From: Clostridium_AQ sp900552125
Lineage (GTDB): Bacteria > Bacillota_I > Bacilli_A > Erysipelotrichales > Erysipelotrichaceae
Direction: 5' to 3' (one strand)
Assembly (NCBI GenBank): GCA_037892765.1
Contig: JBBKBW010000073.1
DNA: 8,485 nucleotides
Part shown: positions 1 through 6,360 of the stretch, one piece after another
Layout of the letters: every line of letters starts with the position of its first letter
Numbering within the stretch: position 1 is the first letter of the stretch
The notes under the pieces: generated by a model
What the model was told of the DNA's origin: nothing
What the model saw: only the letters and a program-made list of their open reading frames with translations
Databases searched by the model: none
Made by a program: the position numbers and the translations under genes

Positions 1-9
1 TTTAATATA

Positions 10-38
10 TTGACATGTAAATATATATAAAATAAAAT
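10..38 (+). promoter_or_regulatory. Sigma-A-type promoter of the MFS transporter gene
   Basis: A perfect -35 hexamer TTGACA (10-15) is followed after exactly 17 bases by TAAAAT (33-38), a one-mismatch -10. The predicted start near 45 would give a 5' leader of only about 14 bases, which carries the ribosome binding site GAAGGTGA (47-54), 4 bases before the ATG. The surrounding DNA is almost pure A and T, so chance matches are easier here, but hexamer quality and spacing make this a good call. Confidence 0.7.
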
Positions 39-58
39 GTAAAAAAGAAGGTGATATT

Positions 59-1260
59 ATGTTTAAGGATTTTAAAACAAATATAAAGTTCAGATGTTTT
101 GTTTTAGGAAATTGGCTTAGCTTTTGTGGTCAATCCTTTGCCTCAATAGCGATTCCTATTATCGTATACAACTTAACAAAGAACATTAATGTCACCGCTT
201 GGTTAATCGCATTACAATTTATCCCTAACATTTTCACAAACCAGATTGTCTATTGGATAAATAAAAAAATTATTCTTCAATACTGATTTTATATATTGTG
301 AATATTGGTCAGATTATACTATATTTATCCTTACTATTTACTCCATCTATCTTACATTATTGTATTTTTACCTTACTATCTTCATTATGCAGTTCTTTAG
401 ATTATGTATACCGTAATGCTGCGTTAAAAGATTTTGAAGATACTATACAACTAACTAGTGCTAATAATTTATTAGCAGTTACTAGAAATATAATTAACTT
501 TCTTTCTCCAATTATAGGTGCATTTATCTATAGCATATTAAATGATAAAATTATAATTTTTATTGCTTGTTTTTTCTTCACTATGTGTTTATTTTTTTAC
601 AATAAAAGTAAGCTTACAAAAGGAACTAAGAACATACAACTTGAAGATGAACATAAGCCAAAGCATTCTCTTAGTACCATTAAATCCATAATCCAAAAAT
701 ATCCTATTATTACATTATTATTTGTAGTTGATGCCATTGCATCTATATCTTTTGGCTCATTAAACACTATTATGCCTATCATTGTACAAACACAGTATGA
801 AAACAATGCTAATATATTGTCTTTATTTAGATCATTATTATATATAGGAATCATAATTGGTGGAATAATATTTGAAAAAAAGCTCAAACAAAGGGATAAA
901 ATCCACCTATATGTTGCATCTACTGTTCTAGCTTCTCTTGGATTTATATTATTAATTTTTATGCAATCTTATATAAGTTATGCATTGACATTAGGTGTTA
1001 TCGGTTTATTTAACATTATTCAAGATAATTCCTTATCCTTGGAGATACAACTAAAAACATCTAACAGCAATGAAACTAGTATCCTATTCTCTTTGTACCA
1101 AACATTAATTTCCGTAGCGTTTATCATAACCACGGTACCAATACCTCATATCATTTCTACTTTAGGTTATCCTTTTATTTATATCTGCTTTGGTTTATTA
1201 AGTGAGGTTGCTCTTGTTTTATTCTTTATAAAATATAAGAAAAAAAAGAAGTTACAGTAA
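59..1260 (+). pseudogene. MFS drug-efflux-type transporter, frame broken at an A7 run
   Basis: This is a multi-pass transporter of the major facilitator superfamily, resembling the proton-driven macrolide/drug exporters (MefA-like, DHA3 type). The first frame (59-286) gives an N-terminus with NWLSFCGQSFASIAIPII and a second hydrophobic stretch, WLIALQFIPNIF, then stops. The second frame is open from 265 and runs to 1260 with about ten more hydrophobic segments. The span is 1202 bases, one short of 401 codons, so a single missing base would restore a 400-residue protein, the usual length of the family. The natural join is the A7 run at 263-269: adding one A gives WINKKNYSSILILYIVNIGQ. The GTG at 298 has no ribosome binding site, so separate translation of the second part is unlikely. 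The loop normally carrying MFS motif A is degenerate (NQIVYWINKK). The cause may be a mutation, a sequencing error, or slippage at the A run giving a phase-variable product. Family call firm; substrate unknown. Confidence 0.75.
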
Positions 1261-1294
1261 GCAAATCAGCATCAGTAACTTCTTTTTTCTTTTT
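1241..1294. terminator. Bidirectional terminator between the MFS gene and rpmE
   Basis: A perfect 14-bp stem pairs 1242-1255 (six A, then GAAGTTAC) with 1275-1288 (GTAACTTC, then six T), around a 19-base loop. On the plus strand it runs into TTTTTTCTTTTT; on the minus strand the arm ends in a T run. It therefore suits both converging genes. The left arm lies inside the MFS reading frame and encodes its last lysines. Confidence 0.85.
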
Positions 1295-1304
1295 GTAATT
1301 GTTG

Positions 1305-1508
1305 TTATTTAAGTCCGTATTTTTTGTTGAATTTTTCAATACGTCCCTGAGCAGCTGCGAATCTCTGACGTCCTGTATAGAATGGATGGCAGTTTGAACA
1401 AGTATCAACACGAAGTTCTTTACGAGTTGAACCTGATTCAAATTCAGCTCCACAAGAAGTACATTTTACCATAACACGGTGGTACTCTGGGTGAATTCCT
1501 TTTTTCAT
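1305..1508 (-). CDS. rpmE: 50S ribosomal protein L31, zinc-binding type
   Basis: This is a small protein of the large ribosomal subunit, located at the central protuberance where it bridges to the small subunit. The 67 residues carry both zinc-ligand pairs of the C+ form: C16-x-x-C19 and C37-x-x-C40. The C37 pair runs into the family hallmark HPFYTGRQ (41-48), and the start MKKGIHPEY is also typical. Length is normal. The start is fixed by AAGGAGAG at 1514-1521, five bases before the ATG. The gene has its own promoter (1563-1591) and a leader hairpin, and it ends in the bidirectional terminator shared with the MFS gene. Because I see no strong terminator after the upstream permease gene, it may also receive read-through. 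In other Firmicutes the cysteine form is replaced by a cysteine-free paralogue under zinc starvation; no such paralogue is in this window. Confidence 0.97.
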   Translation of the reverse strand: MKKGIHPEYHRVMVKCTSCGAEFESGSTRKELRVDTCSNCHPFYTGRQRFAAAQGRIEKFNKKYGLK

Positions 1509-1526
1509 TTTAACTCTCCTTCCGCC

Positions 1527-1547
1527 TTAAACCTCATGTGGGTTTAA
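1527..1547 (-). promoter_or_regulatory. Leader hairpin of rpmE, possible L31 autoregulatory element
   Basis: TTAAACC (1527-1533) and GGTTTAA (1541-1547) form a 7-bp stem with a 7-base loop. It fills most of the predicted leader of about 48 bases and ends five bases from the ribosome binding site. Autoregulatory L31 leaders have been described in Firmicutes and other phyla; whether this hairpin matches that consensus I cannot tell by eye. Confidence 0.45.
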
Positions 1548-1562
1548 AGTAAGTGCTATATA

Positions 1563-1591
1563 ATTATAGCAACAAACCATCTTGAAAGCAA
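1563..1591 (-). promoter_or_regulatory. Extended -10 promoter of rpmE
   Basis: Read on the minus strand, TTGCTT (1586-1591) is followed after 17 bases by a perfect TATAAT (1563-1568) preceded by TGC, an extended -10. Transcription should start near 1556, leaving a leader of about 48 bases that holds the hairpin and the AAGGAGAG site. Confidence 0.8.
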
Positions 1592-1611
1592 TAGGTTTTT
1601 TTCTAAAAAAA

Positions 1612-3126
1612 TCAATTATATTCAATATATTCATCGTTATATTCATCATAAACGCTGTATCTAAAATCACTATACTTTCTAACTTTTTCTAACATCGTGT
1701 TCAAAAATTCTTCGTTGTCTTTTGTAAGTTCTAATTGATAATTTCTATATCTTTCCTTCCCATCCTTCGTTGTAATGGCAAAGCTTATAGAATAGCTAGC
1801 ATCACCATATTCATCTGTATTTCGATTACTTACTTCTTTCTGTATATCCATTAAGGAAGAAATTTCTTTTTCTTTCTTAGTATGCGCAGTATAATCCATA
1901 ATATTTTGATTATCATTTAAAGTAAGATTATAATTTTTATAATAAGATGTATCAGTATATACCGTTATATTTCCAAAAACTTCCACCTGTTCAACAGTAG
2001 AAGCATCCACAAATTCTTTCACTAATCCAAAACCACTTGTTTTTGTATAAATTTGTCCAAAACCAAATGTACCTACATATAATACTGCAAAAATCAACAC
2101 ATGTATTCCTTTAACCTTGATTTTACGATTTGAGAAAAAGATCATACAGAAATAAAGCATCGCAATCATTACACTAGAAATAATGAGATCAGTTGACCAG
2201 TTAATTATATACAACAATAAACTAAATGTAACTATCGTAATAATTACTGGATAACCAAAGATTGTTGTAGTTCTTTCTTGAGCCTCTTCTGGTTTTCTTA
2301 CGATAAATGCTTTTCTTCCAAACCAGAAACAAATAATTCCAATAATAACCCAATATATTACATATGGGATTGTTTCCATAAAACATGATTTTTCAATATA
2401 ATATCCTAACAAAGCAATATTTAAATTTTCTATAAGCACATAGATTACTGAAGGCAAAGAAGCTATACTTGTAAGCATATCTACTGGTAAAAATTCACTT
2501 ACAGAGCCCCCAATATTTCCAAGAATCTGACTAATCTGCTTCTCAAAAAATACTTGTGCGGTCACAAATACAATTAATGGCATGACTACATAGCTTCCAT
2601 TGATTAAAATACTATCTAATATATTATTACACTTTACACTTAAGAATGTAAAAATGGTGTATTGAGCAACCAATAAGATGCTAAGAAGTAAAATAAATAC
2701 TAAAGGTAAAAATTTAAATAATAATCGTACTCCTGGAAAAATAATTGCGCAATAACCATAACATATAAAATAATATACTAGCAGTGGAAGCAACAATAAA
2801 ATTAACCCACTTAAATACGTATAGTTAAATAATTTCTCTCTTTTAATCGGTAAAGAGAAATATAATTCATTACTGCTTTTCTTATACAAATAGCGGAAAT
2901 TAAAGATAGGGATAATGAACGATAAAATACAGCCCGCCACAACAGAAACAGTACTAACGGATATTACTCCTGTTTCATATGCTTGTAATGGGCTAGAATA
3001 GAATCCCAAGATGGAATTAAGCATTAGAAAAGGCATTGCTAAAAATAGAATAAGACAGATTAAAATTATATATCGTTTATTACTATTTATATAATAACGT
3101 AAATACTTTTTAAAATTAATCTTCAT
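1612..3126 (-). CDS. ABC transporter permease with large C-terminal soluble domain
   Basis: This is a membrane subunit that should pair with the ATPase encoded just upstream. The 504-residue protein starts with a short basic cytoplasmic end (KKYLRYYINSNKR). Hydrophobic segments follow at about 19-38, 54-77, 105-130, 137-164 and 173-194, with a second group at about 259-276, 292-311, 314-332 and 341-359. Residues 84-100, with SLPIKREKLF, match the cytoplasmic loop typical of ABC-2-like permeases of the antibiotic-response type. The last ~145 residues are hydrophilic, rich in Tyr, Asp, Glu and Asn, and end in YDEYNDEYIEYN. I chose the ATG at 3126, which overlaps the ATPase gene by 11 bases and has AGAAGGGG ten bases upstream; the longer frame from 3162 lies wholly inside the ATPase gene and lacks a site. 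Function is inferred: export of, or a response to, a cell-envelope-active compound, as for YtrBCDEF of Bacillus. The substrate cannot be read from sequence, and no second permease gene follows. Confidence 0.85.
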   Translation of the reverse strand: MKINFKKYLRYYINSNKRYIILICLILFLAMPFLMLNSILGFYSSPLQAYETGVISVSTVSVVAGCILSFIIPIFNFRYLYKKSSNELYFSLPIKREKLFNYTYLSGLILLLLPLLVYYFICYGYCAIIFPGVRLLFKFLPLVFILLLSILLVAQYTIFTFLSVKCNNILDSILINGSYVVMPLIVFVTAQVFFEKQISQILGNIGGSVSEFLPVDMLTSIASLPSVIYVLIENLNIALLGYYIEKSCFMETIPYVIYWVIIGIICFWFGRKAFIVRKPEEAQERTTTIFGYPVIITIVTFSLLLYIINWSTDLIISSVMIAMLYFCMIFFSNRKIKVKGIHVLIFAVLYVGTFGFGQIYTKTSGFGLVKEFVDASTVEQVEVFGNITVYTDTSYYKNYNLTLNDNQNIMDYTAHTKKEKEISSLMDIQKEVSNRNTDEYGDASYSISFAITTKDGKERYRNYQLELTKDNEEFLNTMLEKVRKYSDFRYSVYDEYNDEYIEYN

Positions 3127-4009
3127 ACACACCATACCCCTTCTTTTCCATCTCATAAACAAAAATCTCTTCTAAATTTACTTTCAGTACTTCCATCATT
3201 AATGGTTCCATTGTCTGAAGATAGTTTTTAATCTTAATGATATCTCCCTTTACAACTAGATTTACAACTCTTGATTGTATATGAATTGACAATACATCAA
3301 GTTCTTTAAAATCTTCCCTAGTTTTCTCATTTGGGAATGCAAGCTGGATTTTATGAATGTTCTCTTTTGCATCATCAATATAACCAGAAGTGTAAATTTT
3401 ATTATCTTCTAATATACCATAGGTATCACATATATCTTCTAATTCACGCAAGTTATGACTAGAAATGATAACCGTCATTTCTTTCTCTTCTATCAATTTA
3501 CTGATTGCTCGTTTGAAAGTAAGTCGCATAACAGGATCTAATCCATCAAACGCTTCATCTAAAAATAAATACTTAGGAGAAATTGCTAGTGCTAATACAA
3601 TAAATGATTGTCTCTTCATTCCCTTTGAAAAGTTCTTTAATGGCTTATTCTCATCTAAGCTGAAGATAGAACGATATTTTTCATATATACTTTCATCTAG
3701 ATTTGGATACCATAAACGATAAAATTCCTTCATATCTTTTAAGCTTGCGTTAAAGAAATAAAATGGATCATCACTGATTAGTAAGATATCCTTTTTAACA
3801 TCAGGATTATCATAAACCTTTTCTTCGTTTATGCAAACACAGCCAACATCAGGCTTTGATATACCTGCCATAATTCTTAACAGAGTTGATTTTCCTGATC
3901 CATTTGGACCTATTAACCCAAATACACTTCCATTTTTTATATCTAAATTCATATCCAATAATACGACTTTATCTTTATATTTCTTTGTCAATGATCGTAT
4001 CTTCAACAT
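3116..4009 (-). CDS. ABC transporter ATPase, YtrB/EcsA-like exporter type
   Basis: This cytoplasmic ATPase drives the permease encoded next. The 297 residues contain Walker A GPNGSGKS (34-41), signature NFSKGMKRQ (126-134), Walker B YLFLDE (147-152), D-loop FDGLDP (154-159) and switch histidine H185 in SSHN. The signature reads FSKGM rather than LSGGQ, which is common in this ABC-2-associated subgroup. The Q-loop position reads ISDDP (78-82), with no glutamine. The C-terminal ~90 residues after the ATPase core are divergent, as usual for the group. I placed the start at 4009, where AGGAGG (4019-4024) lies nine bases upstream; the longer frame from 4039 has no such site and would lie inside the regulator gene. 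The chosen start overlaps the GntR gene by 35 bases, and the 3' end overlaps the permease gene by 11, so the three genes form one tightly coupled operon. Confidence 0.93.
   Translation of the reverse strand: MLKIRSLTKKYKDKVVLLDMNLDIKNGSVFGLIGPNGSGKSTLLRIMAGISKPDVGCVCINEEKVYDNPDVKKDILLISDDPFYFFNASLKDMKEFYRLWYPNLDESIYEKYRSIFSLDENKPLKNFSKGMKRQSFIVLALAISPKYLFLDEAFDGLDPVMRLTFKRAISKLIEEKEMTVIISSHNLRELEDICDTYGILEDNKIYTSGYIDDAKENIHKIQLAFPNEKTREDFKELDVLSIHIQSRVVNLVVKGDIIKIKNYLQTMEPLMMEVLKVNLEEIFVYEMEKKGYGVYED
3137..3144 (-). promoter_or_regulatory. Ribosome binding site deciding the permease start
   Basis: AGAAGGGG sits ten bases before the ATG at 3126, inside the 3' end of the ATPase gene. An in-frame ATG at 3135 is only one base away from it and too close. 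This supports start 3126 and translational coupling of the two genes. Confidence 0.6.
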
Positions 4010-4376
4010 GTTTCTTTCCCTCCTCATAAACTTCTTCAACTACATTATATAGTTGCTGCTTTTCGATATGATGCTGTTTCATATCTTTCACAACAACTTC
4101 AAAATCTTGAAGTTTATCCTCCTGAATCAATTTATCAGAATCATTATCTGCGATAAAACAGCCTTTCCCCTTTTCCGAGTATATAAATCCTTGTAACTCT
4201 AGCTCTTGATAAGCTTTTGCGACTGTATTAGGATTTACCCCAATTTGTGATGCTAATGAACGAACAGAAGGTAATTTATCATTAGGTACTAAAACACCTA
4301 TTGTTATAAACTCTAGAATTTGTTTCTTTAATTGTTCAAAGATAGGTAGCTTACTTTGCGCATCAATCACAAACAT
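3975..4376 (-). CDS. GntR-family transcriptional regulator, YtrA subfamily
   Basis: This is a DNA-binding repressor, almost certainly controlling its own operon. The 133 residues hold an N-terminal winged helix-turn-helix: PIFEQLKKQILEFI (11-24), then LPSVRSLASQIGVNPNTVAK (35-54) and the wing GFIYSEKGKGCFI (63-75). Only about 58 charged, mostly helical residues follow, in place of the large effector domain of other GntR proteins. This short dimerisation tail defines the YtrA type. The start at 4376 has GGAGGTG (4383-4389) at good spacing; an ATG four bases earlier is out of frame and stops after five codons. The gene is first in an operon with an ABC ATPase and permease, the classic YtrA layout, where the ligand or stress signal is often a cell-wall-active antibiotic. 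A dyad operator sits on its promoter. The signal here is unknown. Confidence 0.93.
   Translation of the reverse strand: MFVIDAQSKLPIFEQLKKQILEFITIGVLVPNDKLPSVRSLASQIGVNPNTVAKAYQELELQGFIYSEKGKGCFIADNDSDKLIQEDKLQDFEVVVKDMKQHHIEKQQLYNVVEEVYEEGKKHVEDTIIDKEI
4019..4024 (-). promoter_or_regulatory. Ribosome binding site deciding the ABC ATPase start
   Basis: A consensus AGGAGG on the minus strand lies nine bases before the ATG at 4009, inside the end of the GntR gene. It favours this start over the in-frame ATG codons at 4039 and 4027. Confidence 0.8.
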
Positions 4377-4389
4377 TCATTTCACCTCC

Positions 4390-4422
4390 ACTGTACCAGT
4401 GTACTAAATACACTAATACAGT
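4390..4422 (-). promoter_or_regulatory. Nested-dyad operator, probable binding site of the GntR regulator
   Basis: Two inverted repeats share one centre, base 4406. The inner is AGTGTA (4398-4403) with TACACT (4409-4414), five bases apart. The outer is ACTGTA (4390-4395) with TACAGT (4417-4422). Only the two-base steps between arms and the outer bases of the spacer break the symmetry. The dyad covers the -10 and the predicted start point (near 4411) and ends directly at the ribosome binding site. A repressor bound here would block transcription of the regulator and both ABC genes. GTGTA/TACAC half-sites are in keeping with YtrA-type operators. Confidence 0.75.
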
Positions 4423-4446
4423 ATCATTTAATATTTTCTATGTCAA
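4418..4446 (-). promoter_or_regulatory. Promoter of the GntR-ABC operon
   Basis: Minus strand: perfect TTGACA (4441-4446), a 17-base spacer, then TACTGT (4418-4423) preceded by TGA, giving an extended -10 that makes up for the weak hexamer. The -10 lies inside the outer arm of the dyad operator. Confidence 0.7.
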
Positions 4447-4454
4447 TTAACTTT

Positions 4455-4474
4455 TTCTTACGAATTCTTACGAA
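4455..4474. repeat. Perfect tandem 10-bp repeat upstream of the GntR operon promoter
   Basis: TTCTTACGAA occurs twice with no gap (4455-4464 and 4465-4474); on the minus strand it reads TTCGTAAGAA. The period is one helical turn, and the pair lies at about -44 to -63 relative to the predicted start of the GntR operon, a normal place for an activator. Each unit is itself partly symmetric (TTC, four bases, GAA). Chance duplication cannot be excluded. Confidence 0.5.
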
Positions 4475-4498
4475 AAAAACAGAGAACTGGATTCTCTG
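4473..4498 (-). terminator. Rho-independent terminator after the gene remnant
   Basis: On the minus strand CAGAGAA (4492-4498) pairs with TTCTCTG (4480-4486) around a 5-base loop and is followed by seven T (4473-4479). It lies eight bases past the stop of the remnant at 4506, so it was probably that gene's terminator. It now also shields the GntR promoter from transcription arriving from the right. Confidence 0.85.
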
Positions 4499-4505
4499 CC
4501 CTTAA

Positions 4506-4631
4506 TTACTTCTTATCTTTAACTTTACATAGTTTTCCTTCCTGATTTCTCACAATAATTATCCCCACAGGTTCTTCCAAAAAAGGGATAATATCTGCAT
4601 CATTATTTAAATCTTCAGTATGTATGTAAGA
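4506..4631 (-). pseudogene. 3' remnant of an unidentified gene
   Basis: An open minus-strand frame of 41 codons ends at a TAA (4506-4508) and is closed upstream by a TGA at 4632-4634. It has no ATG and no ribosome binding site. The predicted residues look protein-like rather than random: acidic start (TEDLNNDADIIPFLEEP), beta-type core (VGIIIVRNQEGKLCKV) and a lysine-rich end (KDKK). A good terminator follows eight bases later, as expected for the true end of a gene. The upstream stop lies in the T run of the importer operon's terminator, which suggests that a deletion or insertion joined the importer operon to this gene tail. I do not recognise the family. A short peptide from a rare start codon is possible but unsupported. 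Confidence 0.4.
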
Positions 4632-4633
4632 TC

Positions 4634-4671
4634 AAAAAAAAGACAAGAATACTTATTTAATTCTTGCCTTT
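4634..4671 (-). terminator. Rho-independent terminator of the importer operon
   Basis: On the minus strand a 12-bp stem pairs AAAGGCAAGAAT (4660-4671) with ATTCTTGTCTTT (4639-4650), with one G-T wobble and a 9-base loop. It is followed by a T run, eight T in all at 4634-4641. It starts 15 bases after the stop of the permease gene. Confidence 0.9.
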
Positions 4672-4686
4672 AGAGAAATCAAACAT

Positions 4687-6360
4687 TTAAATAGATATAT
4701 CATCTCCTTTTGATATTTTTGTGAATATCAATAAAGAAATAATAGTTAGTACCGTTAGTATTGTAGATAATGCCGCCGCAATTCCGAAATTTCCTCGTAT
4801 TACCTCAGTATAGGTCGCAACCGTTAAAGTCTGTGTTCTATAGGTTGACAACAATACAGCTGTTGATAGTTCAGAAATCATGGTTACCCAGCTTAAAATA
4901 GCTCCAGATATTATTCCACTTGCCATCATAGGTACTGTAATTTTGAAAAATGTTTTCATTTTAGTGCTACCCAAGCTAAGTGCGGCTTCTTCTATACTCA
5001 TTGGTATTTGCTGAAGTATTGCAACACTAGATCGGATAGTATATGGTAAACGTCGGATAACTAGTGCAACAATCATGATTACCATCGTTCCTCCAATTGC
5101 CAGAAAACCTGAGTTAAAAATACCAGTATTGAATGCCCCTAACAGTGCAATTCCAGCAACAGTTCCAGGAACAATATAGGGAATCATACTCAAGATATCT
5201 AAGACACCTGTTGCAGGATTTCTTCTTCTAACAGTTAGATATGCTATAAGAACTGCTAGTAATACTATTATAATTAAAGAAATACCCGGTATTAAGATCG
5301 TATTAAATATCGTACTTCCTAATCTATCAAAAGCAGTATAGTAACTATCGAAAGAATATCCCGGCTGGAATACCATCCCTTGCGTGTTTTTGAATGAAGT
5401 ATAAATCACATAAAGCTGTGGCAAGACGGCAAGTCCAACTACTCCATAAGAGAAGATATAAACGCCCCACTTCTTTATACCCTTCAACTCTTTTGGTTGA
5501 ATCGGATGTAGAGAACTCATTGAGAAAGATTTTTTATTAGATATATATTTTTGTACTAGAAATACAATAGTTGTAATGATTATTGCAACTACCGCAATAG
5601 CAGCAGCGAAGCTATCATCCCCTCCTACTTCACTTAAAAATTCATTAAATATCAAAACTGGAAAAGTTCGATATCCTTCACCAATTAACATTGGTGTACC
5701 AAAATCTGCTAATGCTCGCATAAATACCAATAATGCTCCAGCTAATAGAGTTGGTGTTATTAATGGAATTATGATTTTTATAAATCTTTTTATACCTGTA
5801 CATCCCATATTTTCACTTGCTTCAATCAATGAATTATCTACATTTTTTAGAGCACCACTAACATATAGGAATATCAATGGAAATAATTGAAGTGTGAAAA
5901 CTAATAGTATGCCCGTAAATCCATATATATCAGGAGGAGTAATATGAAGTATATCTTTAATAAAAGTCGTTATAACACCACTTCTTCCCATTAAAAGAAT
6001 CCAAGAGTATGCTCCAATGAATGGCGCAGACATAGAAGCAATGATAATAAGAATACGCAATATCTTTGAACCTTTAATTTTATATGATGCAAAGAAATAT
6101 GCTAATGGAGTTCCTACAGCAAGAGACAGTATTGTTGCTAAAATAGAAACCTTAAAGCTATTCATTAACGTGGAGAAATAATAGCTCTTAGAAAAAAATT
6201 TAATAAATGCGTCTAATGAAAATGTTTGTGTTGTTTTTGGAATAACAGATTGGATTAATAGATTACCTACTGGATATACCATGAAAACTAGATATAAGAT
6301 TAAAATTAATAGGGTAATTCCTCCCCATATATCAAATCGGAATTTGTGCTGGTTTTTCAT
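4687..6360 (-). CDS. ABC importer permease, fused double domain (FbpB/AfuB-like)
   Basis: This is the inner-membrane channel of a binding-protein-dependent importer. The 557 residues contain two homologous permease halves in one chain, each with about six membrane segments, so one polypeptide replaces the usual permease pair. Each half shows the EAA loop that docks on the ATPase: 180-200 (EASENMGCTGIKRFIKI and following IP) and 457-477 (EEAALSLGSTKMKTFFKI and following VP). The halves are joined by a hydrophilic linker at about 271-297. Fused permeases of this length are typical of the ferric iron FbpB/AfuB group and related phosphonate and hexose-phosphate importers. The start ATG overlaps the stop of the ATPase gene in ATGA (6357-6360), a sign of coupled translation. 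It is the last gene of its operon, followed by the terminator at 4634-4671. Confidence 0.93.
   Translation of the reverse strand: MKNQHKFRFDIWGGITLLILILYLVFMVYPVGNLLIQSVIPKTTQTFSLDAFIKFFSKSYYFSTLMNSFKVSILATILSLAVGTPLAYFFASYKIKGSKILRILIIIASMSAPFIGAYSWILLMGRSGVITTFIKDILHITPPDIYGFTGILLVFTLQLFPLIFLYVSGALKNVDNSLIEASENMGCTGIKRFIKIIIPLITPTLLAGALLVFMRALADFGTPMLIGEGYRTFPVLIFNEFLSEVGGDDSFAAAIAVVAIIITTIVFLVQKYISNKKSFSMSSLHPIQPKELKGIKKWGVYIFSYGVVGLAVLPQLYVIYTSFKNTQGMVFQPGYSFDSYYTAFDRLGSTIFNTILIPGISLIIIVLLAVLIAYLTVRRRNPATGVLDILSMIPYIVPGTVAGIALLGAFNTGIFNSGFLAIGGTMVIMIVALVIRRLPYTIRSSVAILQQIPMSIEEAALSLGSTKMKTFFKITVPMMASGIISGAILSWVTMISELSTAVLLSTYRTQTLTVATYTEVIRGNFGIAAALSTILTVLTIISLLIFTKISKGDDISI

Noticed and set aside
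298..1260. Second half of the MFS gene as an independent gene starting at GTG 298
   Set aside because: There is no ribosome binding site before 298, the frame is open further upstream to 265, and the product would lack the first membrane segments. It is better read as the second part of one broken gene.
1226..1453. Minus-strand frame of 75 codons across the terminator and rpmE
   Set aside because: It is an alternative frame of rpmE and the terminator, with no family resemblance or ribosome binding site.
1505..1537. Eleven-codon upstream frame in the rpmE leader whose TGA overlaps the rpmE ATG
   Set aside because: Its ATG lies in the hairpin loop with no ribosome binding site in front, and a frame this short is expected by chance.
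1594..1612. T7-AG-A7 palindrome on the minus strand as a terminator of the permease gene
   Set aside because: The stem would be pure A-T with almost no loop and no following T run of its own, so it is too weak to call.
3465..4052. Two plus-strand frames (85 and 73 codons) opposite the ABC ATPase gene
   Set aside because: They are antisense shadows of the ATPase and regulator genes, without start signals or recognisable products.
5576..5890. Plus-strand frame of 104 codons inside the importer permease gene
   Set aside because: It is the antisense shadow of a well-supported permease. The apparent residues reflect the complementary strand of hydrophobic codons.
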